Both the position numbers and the translations under genes were made by a program. Of a stretch of DNA of 7,390 nucleotides, positions 1 through 4,257 are shown piece by piece. The DNA lies in contig JBHHXI010000141.1 of NCBI GenBank assembly GCA_046756945.1, forward strand, positions 1 to 7,390, in the 5' to 3' direction. Within the stretch, counting starts at the first letter, position 1, and every line of letters starts with the position of its first letter. The stretch comes from JACZQZ01 sp046756945 (GTDB lineage: Bacteria; Pseudomonadota; Alphaproteobacteria; Rhodospirillales; 2-02-FULL-58-16). The notes beneath the pieces are model-generated. The model worked only from the letters and a program-made list of their open reading frames with translations. It was not told the DNA's origin and made no database searches.

Positions 1-266
1 CGATCCTTGAGAACGTCCCGCCGGTTTTCGCGACGATCCTTCCGGGCGTCCCGGCGGTCCTCGCGGCGATCCCGCCAGATATCCCGCCGGTTCTCACGAC
101 GGTCCTTCCGGGCGTCCCGGCGGTCCGCCCGGTGCTCACGGACAGCATCCCGGCGAGTCGTATCGCCTTCCTCGACGGCATCGGTGGTCGCTTCCTGGGC
201 CAGAACGACCGCGGGAGCCGCCAGCACGACGGCCAAGGGGACAAAAAACAGCAAGGATTTCTTCAT
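1..266 (-). CDS. Exported protein with 11-residue Arg/Asp/Glu-rich repeats (partial, C-terminus outside window)
   Basis: Read on the minus strand from ATG at 266-264, with a good Shine-Dalgarno GGAGG (plus-strand 272-276) five bases upstream. 88 complete codons are visible and no stop is reached before the left edge. Residues 1-23 form a classical signal peptide (MKKSLLFF, a hydrophobic core, then VVLA before Gln24), so the product is exported to the periplasm or envelope. Residues 24-37 are an acidic linker. From residue 38 the chain is an 11-residue repeat beginning with Arg-Arg-Asp: RRDAVREHRAD, RRDARKDRREN, RRDIWRDRRED, RRDARKDRREN, RRDVLKD... Residues 38-88 hold 24 basic and 15 acidic residues and almost no hydrophobic ones. 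An 11-residue period fits a continuous alpha helix, here a highly charged one. I do not recognise a named family. It is transcribed away from the DUF6502-DUF5666 pair and probably shares its control region. The reading frame and signal peptide are clear; the function is unknown. Confidence 0.85.
   Translation of the reverse strand, partial: MKKSLLFFVPLAVVLAAPAVVLAQEATTDAVEEGDTTRRDAVREHRADRRDARKDRRENRRDIWRDRREDRRDARKDRRENRRDVLKD
3..155 (-). repeat. Tandem 33-bp coding repeat (11-residue units)
   Basis: The 33-bp period encodes consecutive RRDxxRxxRxx units inside the exported minus-strand protein. Units two and four encode the same 14 residues, RRDARKDRRENRRD, at plus-strand 81-122 and 15-56, which are 66 bp apart. 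The two stretches match at 38 of 42 bases and all four differences are silent, which suggests selection on the protein sequence after duplication. There are no unique spacers between units, so this is not a CRISPR array. Confidence 0.85.
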
Positions 267-297
267 CGGAGCCTCCAAGTCGTTGGTTGCAAGGGCA

Positions 298-325
298 TTG
301 TTAGTGGGAAAATTTCCCATATAAT
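298..325 (+). promoter_or_regulatory. Predicted promoter towards the DUF6502-DUF5666 genes
   Basis: A perfect -10 TATAAT lies at 320-325 and a -35 candidate TTGTTA (four of six consensus bases) at 298-303, with a 16-base spacer. The spacer is almost entirely the palindrome TGGGAAAATTTCCCA (305-319). Transcription would start near 332 and pass through the hairpin at 361-391 before reaching the DUF6502 start at 449. The arrangement mirrors the minus-strand promoter, where another copy of the palindrome fills the spacer. Confidence 0.5.
305..319. promoter_or_regulatory. Operator-like palindrome, copy 1 (TGGGA-N5-TCCCA)
   Basis: TGGGAAAATTTCCCA has perfect 7-base arms around a central A. It sits exactly between the -35 and -10 elements of the plus-strand promoter, where a bound protein would block RNA polymerase. 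It is the first of three copies of the same 15-base layout in 79 bases. Confidence 0.6.
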
Positions 326-330
326 ATGGG
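316..330. promoter_or_regulatory. Second palindrome overlapping the -10 (CCCATAT-A-ATATGGG)
   Basis: Perfect 7-base arms (316-322 and 324-330) flank a central A. It overlaps copy 1 by four bases and contains the TATAAT -10. The half-sites are inverted relative to the TGGGA-N5-TCCCA copies. It may be a separate binding site or may simply follow from neighbouring CCCAT and ATGGG half-sites. Confidence 0.35.
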
Positions 331-331
331 C

Positions 332-360
332 AGGGTACGTGGGAAAAAATCCCATGTCAA
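332..360 (-). promoter_or_regulatory. Predicted promoter of the minus-strand repeat protein gene
   Basis: Minus-strand reading gives a perfect -35 TTGACA (360-355), a 17-base spacer (354-338) and a -10 candidate TACCCT (337-332), which keeps the first, second and last bases of TATAAT. Transcription would start near 325, giving a leader of about 60 bases before the ATG at 266. The palindrome TGGGA-N5-TCCCA occupies the spacer directly next to the -35 box, so the promoter is probably repressible. The -10 is weak, which leaves some doubt. Confidence 0.5.
340..354. promoter_or_regulatory. Operator-like palindrome, copy 2 (TGGGA-N5-TCCCA)
   Basis: TGGGAAAAAATCCCA has 5-base arms and a 5-base centre. 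It lies in the spacer of the minus-strand promoter, directly next to its TTGACA, and just downstream of the predicted plus-strand start point. A protein bound here could therefore act on both promoters. Its centre is 35 bases from that of copy 1. Confidence 0.55.
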
Positions 361-391
361 TAAAAAAGTGGGATTGATTCCCACTTTTTTA
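361..391. terminator. Perfect 13-bp hairpin with T-run (possible leader terminator)
   Basis: Arms at 361-373 and 379-391 are perfectly complementary around the 5-base loop TTGAT. The core stem is GTGGGA/TCCCAC, flanked by an A-run on the left and a T-run (385-390) on the right. On the plus strand this has the form of an intrinsic terminator lying between the predicted promoter and the DUF6502 start, so it could act as an attenuator or end a short leader RNA of about 60 bases. By symmetry it could also work on the minus strand. Alternatively the structure is only a by-product of an operator. Confidence 0.45.
369..383. promoter_or_regulatory. Operator-like palindrome, copy 3 (TGGGA-N5-TCCCA)
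   Basis: TGGGATTGATTCCCA has the same arms and spacing as copies 1 and 2, with its centre 29 bases beyond copy 2. It lies just upstream of the minus-strand -35 and inside the perfect hairpin at 361-391. It could be a third binding site, a terminator stem, or both. Confidence 0.5.
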
Positions 392-402
392 GACTCTAGT
401 AT
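374..402 (+). promoter_or_regulatory. Weak alternative promoter downstream of the hairpin
   Basis: TTGATT (374-379) and TAGTAT (397-402) each match the consensus at four of six positions, with a 17-base spacer. The -35 overlaps palindrome copy 3. If used, transcription would start near 409, avoiding the terminator-like hairpin and giving a 40-base leader to the DUF6502 gene. The match is modest. Confidence 0.25.
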
Positions 403-448
403 GGGCCTCCCGTTGAACCCGCGACGAACCGTGGAAAAGGACGGCCCC

Positions 449-1285
449 ATGCAGCGCCCCGAACCGCCGAAAGCCCTTGTCGCCGCGCTGCGGCGTCTTC
501 TCCGTCCGCTGGTGCGCGGACTGATCGCCAACGGCATCACGGTCGTGTATCTGCACGCCCTGCTGAAGCGCGTCTACGTGGACGTGGCCCGGGATTTCCG
601 GGTGGAGGGCAAGAACCTGACGGACAGCCGGATCAGCCTGATCACCGGCGTCCACCGGAAGGACGTGAAGCGGCTTCGCCACGAAAGCCGGGATGGGCCC
701 GCGCCATCGAGATACCTTTCGACCGGGGCCCAGGTGGTGGGCCATTGGTCCGGCCTGCCCCGGTACCTGGACGAATCGGGCAGGCCGAAACCGCTTCCGC
801 GCAGCGGTCCGGACTCCTTCGATGCCCTGGTCGAATCGGTGAGCAAGGATGTCCGCCCGCGGACCATCCTCGATGAATGGCTGCGCCGGGGCGTCGTCTC
901 GGTGGACGATGACGACCGGGTGCACCTGCACACCGAGGCCTTTGTCCCGAGCCGGGAGTTCGACGACCTGGCCTATTACTATGGACGAAACCTGCACGAT
1001 CACATCGCCGCCGCGACCCATAACCTGCACGGGCACAAGCCGGCTTTTCTCGAACGCTCCGTCTATTACAACCGCCTGACCGCCGAGTCGGTGGCGAAGC
1101 TGGAAGAGCTCGCCCGGAACATTGGCATGGACGCCCTGATGGAGCTCAACCGCGAGGCGCTGCGCCGGGCGGAGGCCGACGACGGCAAGCCGGACGCTAC
1201 CGAACGGATGAATTTCGGCCTGTATTTCTTCCGCGAGGACGAAAGCGGCGAAGAGGCGGACGGGGACGGGGAGGTTGGCCCGTGA
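449..1285 (+). CDS. DUF6502 family protein, probable helix-turn-helix regulator
   Basis: A 278-residue soluble protein. I chose the ATG at 449, which has an AAGGA-type ribosome-binding site at 437-441; the frame is open up to an ATG at 326, but that would put the palindromes and hairpin inside the coding region. The sequence matches my memory of DUF6502: an N-terminal helical part (about 9-50), then a conserved helix-turn-helix at 58-77 reading TDSRISLITGVHRKDVKRLR, where SRIS and TGVHRKDVKRL are the hallmark stretches. A second winged-helix-like part is visible around 124-160 (TILDEWLRRGVV, then acidic residues and RVHL). The C-terminus has an NFGLYFFREDE motif (255-265) and an acidic tail. 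The family has no known function; DNA binding is inferred from the motif. The gene overlaps the DUF5666 gene by four bases, so the two are co-translated. It lies next to repeated palindromes and may regulate itself. Confidence 0.85.
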   Translation: MQRPEPPKALVAALRRLLRPLVRGLIANGITVVYLHALLKRVYVDVARDFRVEGKNLTDSRISLITGVHRKDVKRLRHESRDGPAPSRYLSTGAQVVGHWSGLPRYLDESGRPKPLPRSGPDSFDALVESVSKDVRPRTILDEWLRRGVVSVDDDDRVHLHTEAFVPSREFDDLAYYYGRNLHDHIAAATHNLHGHKPAFLERSVYYNRLTAESVAKLEELARNIGMDALMELNREALRRAEADDGKPDATERMNFGLYFFREDESGEEADGDGEVGP

Positions 1286-2547
1286 GACGCCTGCCTGCCG
1301 TCCTGGCGCTTTCCCTCGTCACCTTCTTTTCCGCCTCCTGCCAACCGGGGATGTCCCAGGACCGCGCGCCGACAACCACCGCCGATGGCGGTATCGGCGG
1401 CACCGGAATTAGCCCGCGCGACGGCGGCATCGGCGGAACCGGCCGGACGGCCGATGTGGAAGGGGGCATCGGCGGAACCGGAATCGTCGGCACCATCACC
1501 GGGTTCGGCAGCATCATCGTCAACGGACTGCACGTCGACTACGACGAGGCCATGGCGATCCAGACAACGGCAGGCGGCGGAACGGCCCGTGATCTTCGCA
1601 TCGGCCACGTGGTGGCGGTCGAGGCGGCGGACGACGGCGGGCGCCTGGTGGCCCGCGCCATCGAGGTACAGCATGTCCTGGCCGGGCCGGTGACCGCCGT
1701 CGACCGCGCCAACGGCATTGCCACCGTGATGGGGGAAAGGGTGCGCATTTCGGACGACACCCGGGTGAGGACGGCCGGGGGCGATACCCGGGGCGACATT
1801 GCGGATGTCCAGCCGGGGAACAGCGTGACGGTCAGCGGTTTCCGCAGCGACGGAACCATCGAGGCGACCCGCATCGAGCCCGGCCCCCATCCCGATTTCG
1901 CCGCCATCACGGGCACGGTCACCCGCATGGACGGGAGCGGCATCTACGTCGATGGCCGCCGGGTGGTGATCGAGGGACCGGTGCCGCCGGACCTGTCGGT
2001 CGGGCGCGACGTGACCCTTGCGGGACGGGCGGTGCAGGGAACCCTGCGCGTGAGGAAGGCGACGGTGCGCCCGCGGATACCGTTTGGCGGCCGGGTCCGG
2101 CGCCTGTCGGTGGAAGGAATCGTGCGCCCCGGTCTCCGGGTGCGCGGGCTCCGTGTCGGCCCCGTGCCGGTCGGACCCGAAGGCAGGGCGGCCGCGGGTC
2201 TCAGGCCTGGCCAGCGGATGATTGCCGTCGGCGAGTTGGGAACGGACCGCCGTCTCAAGATGCGCACCTTCCGCGCGCTCAAACCCAGGACATGGAAGGG
2301 GCGGGCGCGGACGCTCGTGCCCAGGGTCGGACCGCGCAAGCCGGGCGTGGCGCCGTCCAGGCCGGAACTGCGAAAAAGGAAAAACAAGGATGTCCTCGGT
2401 CCGCGCCGTCCGCCGCCAAGATCACGGGAAACGCGGCCATCGCGGAACGGCCCCCCGGACAAGATCCGCCGTCCCCAACGCCGCCGTCCGCCCCCAGGCA
2501 GGGGCCGCATTCGGAACCACGGTTCCCCGCCACGCCCCGGACGCTGA
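1282..2547 (+). CDS. DUF5666 domain-containing exported protein, probable lipoprotein
   Basis: 421 residues, starting at GTG 1282 within a GTGA overlap with the DUF6502 stop; GGGGAGG at 1267-1273 serves as ribosome-binding site. Residues 1-19 are a signal peptide followed by Cys20. The lipobox (Ser-Ala-Ser-Cys) lacks the usual Leu at -3, so lipidation is probable but not certain. Residues 35-67 carry three GGIGGTG repeats. About four similar beta-rich units of 60-70 residues follow (about 68-131, 132-201, 206-265, 269-335), the first with the typical DUF5666 opening GTITGFGSIIVNG. Residues 336-421 form an Arg/Pro-rich tail with 30 basic and only 4 acidic residues. DUF5666 is uncharacterised; the repeated units look like small beta-barrels (inference). 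Adjacency to DUF6502 is, to my knowledge, a recurring arrangement. Its site of action is probably the cell envelope. Confidence 0.85.
   Translation: MRRLPAVLALSLVTFFSASCQPGMSQDRAPTTTADGGIGGTGISPRDGGIGGTGRTADVEGGIGGTGIVGTITGFGSIIVNGLHVDYDEAMAIQTTAGGGTARDLRIGHVVAVEAADDGGRLVARAIEVQHVLAGPVTAVDRANGIATVMGERVRISDDTRVRTAGGDTRGDIADVQPGNSVTVSGFRSDGTIEATRIEPGPHPDFAAITGTVTRMDGSGIYVDGRRVVIEGPVPPDLSVGRDVTLAGRAVQGTLRVRKATVRPRIPFGGRVRRLSVEGIVRPGLRVRGLRVGPVPVGPEGRAAAGLRPGQRMIAVGELGTDRRLKMRTFRALKPRTWKGRARTLVPRVGPRKPGVAPSRPELRKRKNKDVLGPRRPPPRSRETRPSRNGPPDKIRRPQRRRPPPGRGRIRNHGSPPRPGR
1384..1482 (+). repeat. Three GGIGGTG-coding repeats
   Basis: Residues 35-42, 47-54 and 60-67 of the DUF5666 protein read (D/E)GGIGGTG. 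The units are separated by 12 and 13 residues and linked by short, dissimilar segments. They lie between the signal peptide and the first DUF5666 unit, as a flexible glycine-rich stalk would. The function is unknown. Confidence 0.85.
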
Positions 2548-2571
2548 ACGCCCGGGGCCAACGCCTCACGT

Positions 2572-2602
2572 TCCGCCGGCATCCGGTCAGCCTGCCGGCG
2601 GA
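2572..2602 (+). terminator. GC-rich hairpin after the DUF5666 gene
   Basis: Perfect 9-base arms TCCGCCGGC (2572-2580) and GCCGGCGGA (2594-2602) enclose a 13-base loop, 24 bases after the stop codon. A smaller hairpin CGGCC-GCC-GGCCG follows at 2603-2615. Neither has a T-run, so this is not a standard intrinsic terminator. It may stabilise the 3' end or assist factor-dependent termination. Confidence 0.35.
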
Positions 2603-2823
2603 CGGCCGCCGGCCGCAAACGGCGGAAACAGCACGTACCGTTGCATCTTCAGAAAAGACCGTTCATCATCGGGTCGGGCGAAGAGCTTAATAAGGGAATG
2701 CGGGTCAGGCTGAAAACTTTCACCGGCCCGGCACCCCGACATCAAGTGTGTGCCCGGTCATGTCCACGGCGGGGATTCATGCCCGACAGGACGTGAAAGA
2801 GTTTATTTGGGAGGAACCAACCC
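2603..2823 (+). promoter_or_regulatory. Upstream region of the ABC importer genes
   Basis: No gene is supported here. The promoter for the importer must lie in this stretch, but I see no strong -35/-10 pair; TTGCAT at 2641 and TAATAA at 2688 are weak candidates. A short palindrome TGAAA-AC-TTTCA lies at 2711-2722. The ribosome-binding site GGGAGGAA at 2809-2816, nine bases before the ATG at 2824, is strong and fixes the start of the binding-protein gene. Confidence 0.4.
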
Positions 2824-4179
2824 ATGAAAAGAACCAACGTCAGCCGGAGTCTTGTTCTTGGCGGCGCGGTGCTGATCGCCGGGCTTCTGGCGGCGCCGTT
2901 CCAGGCCCACGCCATCGAGAACAAGCTGGTCATCGTCACCTCGTTCCCGAAGGACCTGACTTCGGTGTTCAAGAGGGCATTCGAGAAGAAGTATCCCGGC
3001 ACCAAGGTGGAGATGCTGAAAAAGAAGACCACCGCCGGAATCAAGTACATCCAGGAAACCGCCGCCAACAACAGGTCCGACATGTTCTGGGCGTCCGCGC
3101 CGGACGCCTTCGAGGTGCTCAAGGGCGACGGATTGCTGCAGAAGTATCAGGTCAAGGCGAAGGGCATCCCGAAGATGGTCGGCGCCTTCCCGATCAACGA
3201 TCCCGCCGGCTATTTCAAGGGGTTCGCGGCGGCCGGCTACGGCATCATGTGGAACACCCGCTATCTCAAGGCGAAGAAGCTGCCGGTGCCGAGGGACTGG
3301 GCCGACCTCAAGAAGGCGGTCTACCACGGGCACGTCGGCATGTCGGCGCCGTCGCGCTCCGGGACCACGCACCTCACCGTCGAGACCATCATCCAGGGCA
3401 AGGACTGGGAAAAGGGATGGGCGACGATCAAGGAGATGGGCGGCAATTTCGCACAGATCACCGAGCGCAGCTTCGGCGTGCCCGACGGCGTCAACAGCGG
3501 CGCCTTCGGTGTCGGCATCGTCATCGACTTCTTCGGCCTGTCGTCGAAAGCCTCCGGCTTTCCGGTCGATTTCGTCTATCCGAAGGTGACCACCGTGGTT
3601 CCGGCCAACTTCGCGATTCTGAAGAACGCGCCGCACCCCAAGGCCGCGGCGGCGTTCATCGAATACCTGCTGTCGCCGGAAGGGCAGGCGCACCTCCTCA
3701 ATCCGAAGATCATGCGCCTGCCGCTGCGCGCCGACACCTACGCCAAGGCGCCGAAGGGCTTCCCCAATCCGTTCAAGGACACCTCCATCGGGGCGGCGGT
3801 CAAGTTCGACCTTGCCCTGTCCAAGGGGCGTTACAACGTGGTCAACAGCCTGTTCGACGTGATGATCACGTACCGGCTGAAGGACCTGCGCAATGCGACC
3901 GAGGCGATCCAGGCCGCCGAGGCGGCGCTCAAGGGCAAGTCCAACCCCAAGGCCGCAAAATTGATCAAGCAGGCCCGCGCCCTGGTCAACGCGGTGCCGA
4001 TCACCGAGGCCCAGGCCAACGACCCGAAATTCGCCAAGATCTTCAAGAAGAAGCGCAAGAAGAAGACGGACAAGGTGCCCAAGCGCCAGGCCCAGGTCGA
4101 AGAAGAATGGGACACCATGATCAAGGCCAACTACGCCAAGGCCTTGAAACTGGCGAAACAAGCCAAGTCCATGCTGTAA
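2824..4179 (+). CDS. Periplasmic solute-binding protein of an ABC importer (iron / organophosphate type)
   Basis: 451 residues. Residues 1-30 are a signal peptide ending in Ala-His-Ala before Ile31, so the mature protein is periplasmic. Residues 34-330 fit a family-1-type binding protein of the FbpA/AfuA/PgtC group: LVIVTSFPKDLTSVFKRAFEKKYPG at the N-terminus, a possible anion-binding loop around 174-183 (SAPSRSGTTH), GVGIVIDFFG at 229-238, and PKAAAAFIEYLLSPEGQ at 272-288, a typical C-lobe helix. The position of the iron-binding Tyr-Tyr of FbpA appears as Phe236-Phe237, which argues against ferric iron. Residues 331-451 are an extra helical extension containing a Lys/Arg cluster (408-414), making the protein about 100 residues longer than common FbpA proteins. 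It is the first gene of a three-gene importer and would deliver substrate to the permease. Family confidence is high; the substrate, perhaps a phosphate ester such as phosphoglycerate, sugar phosphate or aminoethylphosphonate, is a guess. Confidence 0.85.
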   Translation: MKRTNVSRSLVLGGAVLIAGLLAAPFQAHAIENKLVIVTSFPKDLTSVFKRAFEKKYPGTKVEMLKKKTTAGIKYIQETAANNRSDMFWASAPDAFEVLKGDGLLQKYQVKAKGIPKMVGAFPINDPAGYFKGFAAAGYGIMWNTRYLKAKKLPVPRDWADLKKAVYHGHVGMSAPSRSGTTHLTVETIIQGKDWEKGWATIKEMGGNFAQITERSFGVPDGVNSGAFGVGIVIDFFGLSSKASGFPVDFVYPKVTTVVPANFAILKNAPHPKAAAAFIEYLLSPEGQAHLLNPKIMRLPLRADTYAKAPKGFPNPFKDTSIGAAVKFDLALSKGRYNVVNSLFDVMITYRLKDLRNATEAIQAAEAALKGKSNPKAAKLIKQARALVNAVPITEAQANDPKFAKIFKKKRKKKTDKVPKRQAQVEEEWDTMIKANYAKALKLAKQAKSML

Positions 4180-4193
4180 CCCCATCACGGGCG

Positions 4194-4229
4194 GCGGCCC
4201 CGGCGAGGCCCGGGGCCGCTCCCTTTTTT
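4194..4229 (+). terminator. Intrinsic terminator between binding protein and permease genes
   Basis: Perfect 10-base arms GCGGCCCCGG (4194-4203) and CCGGGGCCGC (4210-4219) enclose a 6-base loop, followed after TCCC by six T's (4224-4229). It begins 15 bases after the binding-protein stop and lies before the permease ribosome-binding region. It probably stops part of the transcription and stabilises the upstream message, so that the periplasmic protein is made in excess over the membrane components. Confidence 0.75.
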
Positions 4230-4257
4230 CCGATCATCCGGGAGCGAAAGGCGGAGC

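Noticed and set aside
3..155. CRISPR-like periodic repeat
   Set aside because: The 33-bp units are contiguous, diverged and in frame, with no spacers; they are protein-coding repeats.
7..324. Plus-strand Arg/Ser-rich open frame across the left edge
   Set aside because: It is the antisense shadow of the minus-strand repeat protein, which has a signal peptide, a good ribosome-binding site and silent variation between repeats.
305..383. MraZ-type box (TGGG half-sites)
   Set aside because: MraZ boxes are direct repeats of TGGG-type half-sites upstream of division genes; here the half-sites are inverted and there is no mraZ or mraW gene.
326..448. Longer start for the DUF6502 protein at ATG 326 or 401
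   Set aside because: An ATG at 326 would overlap the -10 box of the predicted promoter and make the palindromes and the hairpin coding; the ATG at 401 has no ribosome-binding site. The ATG at 449 has one and gives a normal family length.
1066..1890. Minus-strand frame opposite the DUF6502/DUF5666 junction
   Set aside because: It has low-complexity Ala/Gly/Arg/Ser composition and no ribosome-binding site, and it is antisense to two genes of recognised families.
2711..2722. TGAAA-AC-TTTCA as an iron-regulator site
   Set aside because: The arms are only five bases, the sequence does not match Fur or Irr consensus sites, and no promoter is clearly placed around it.
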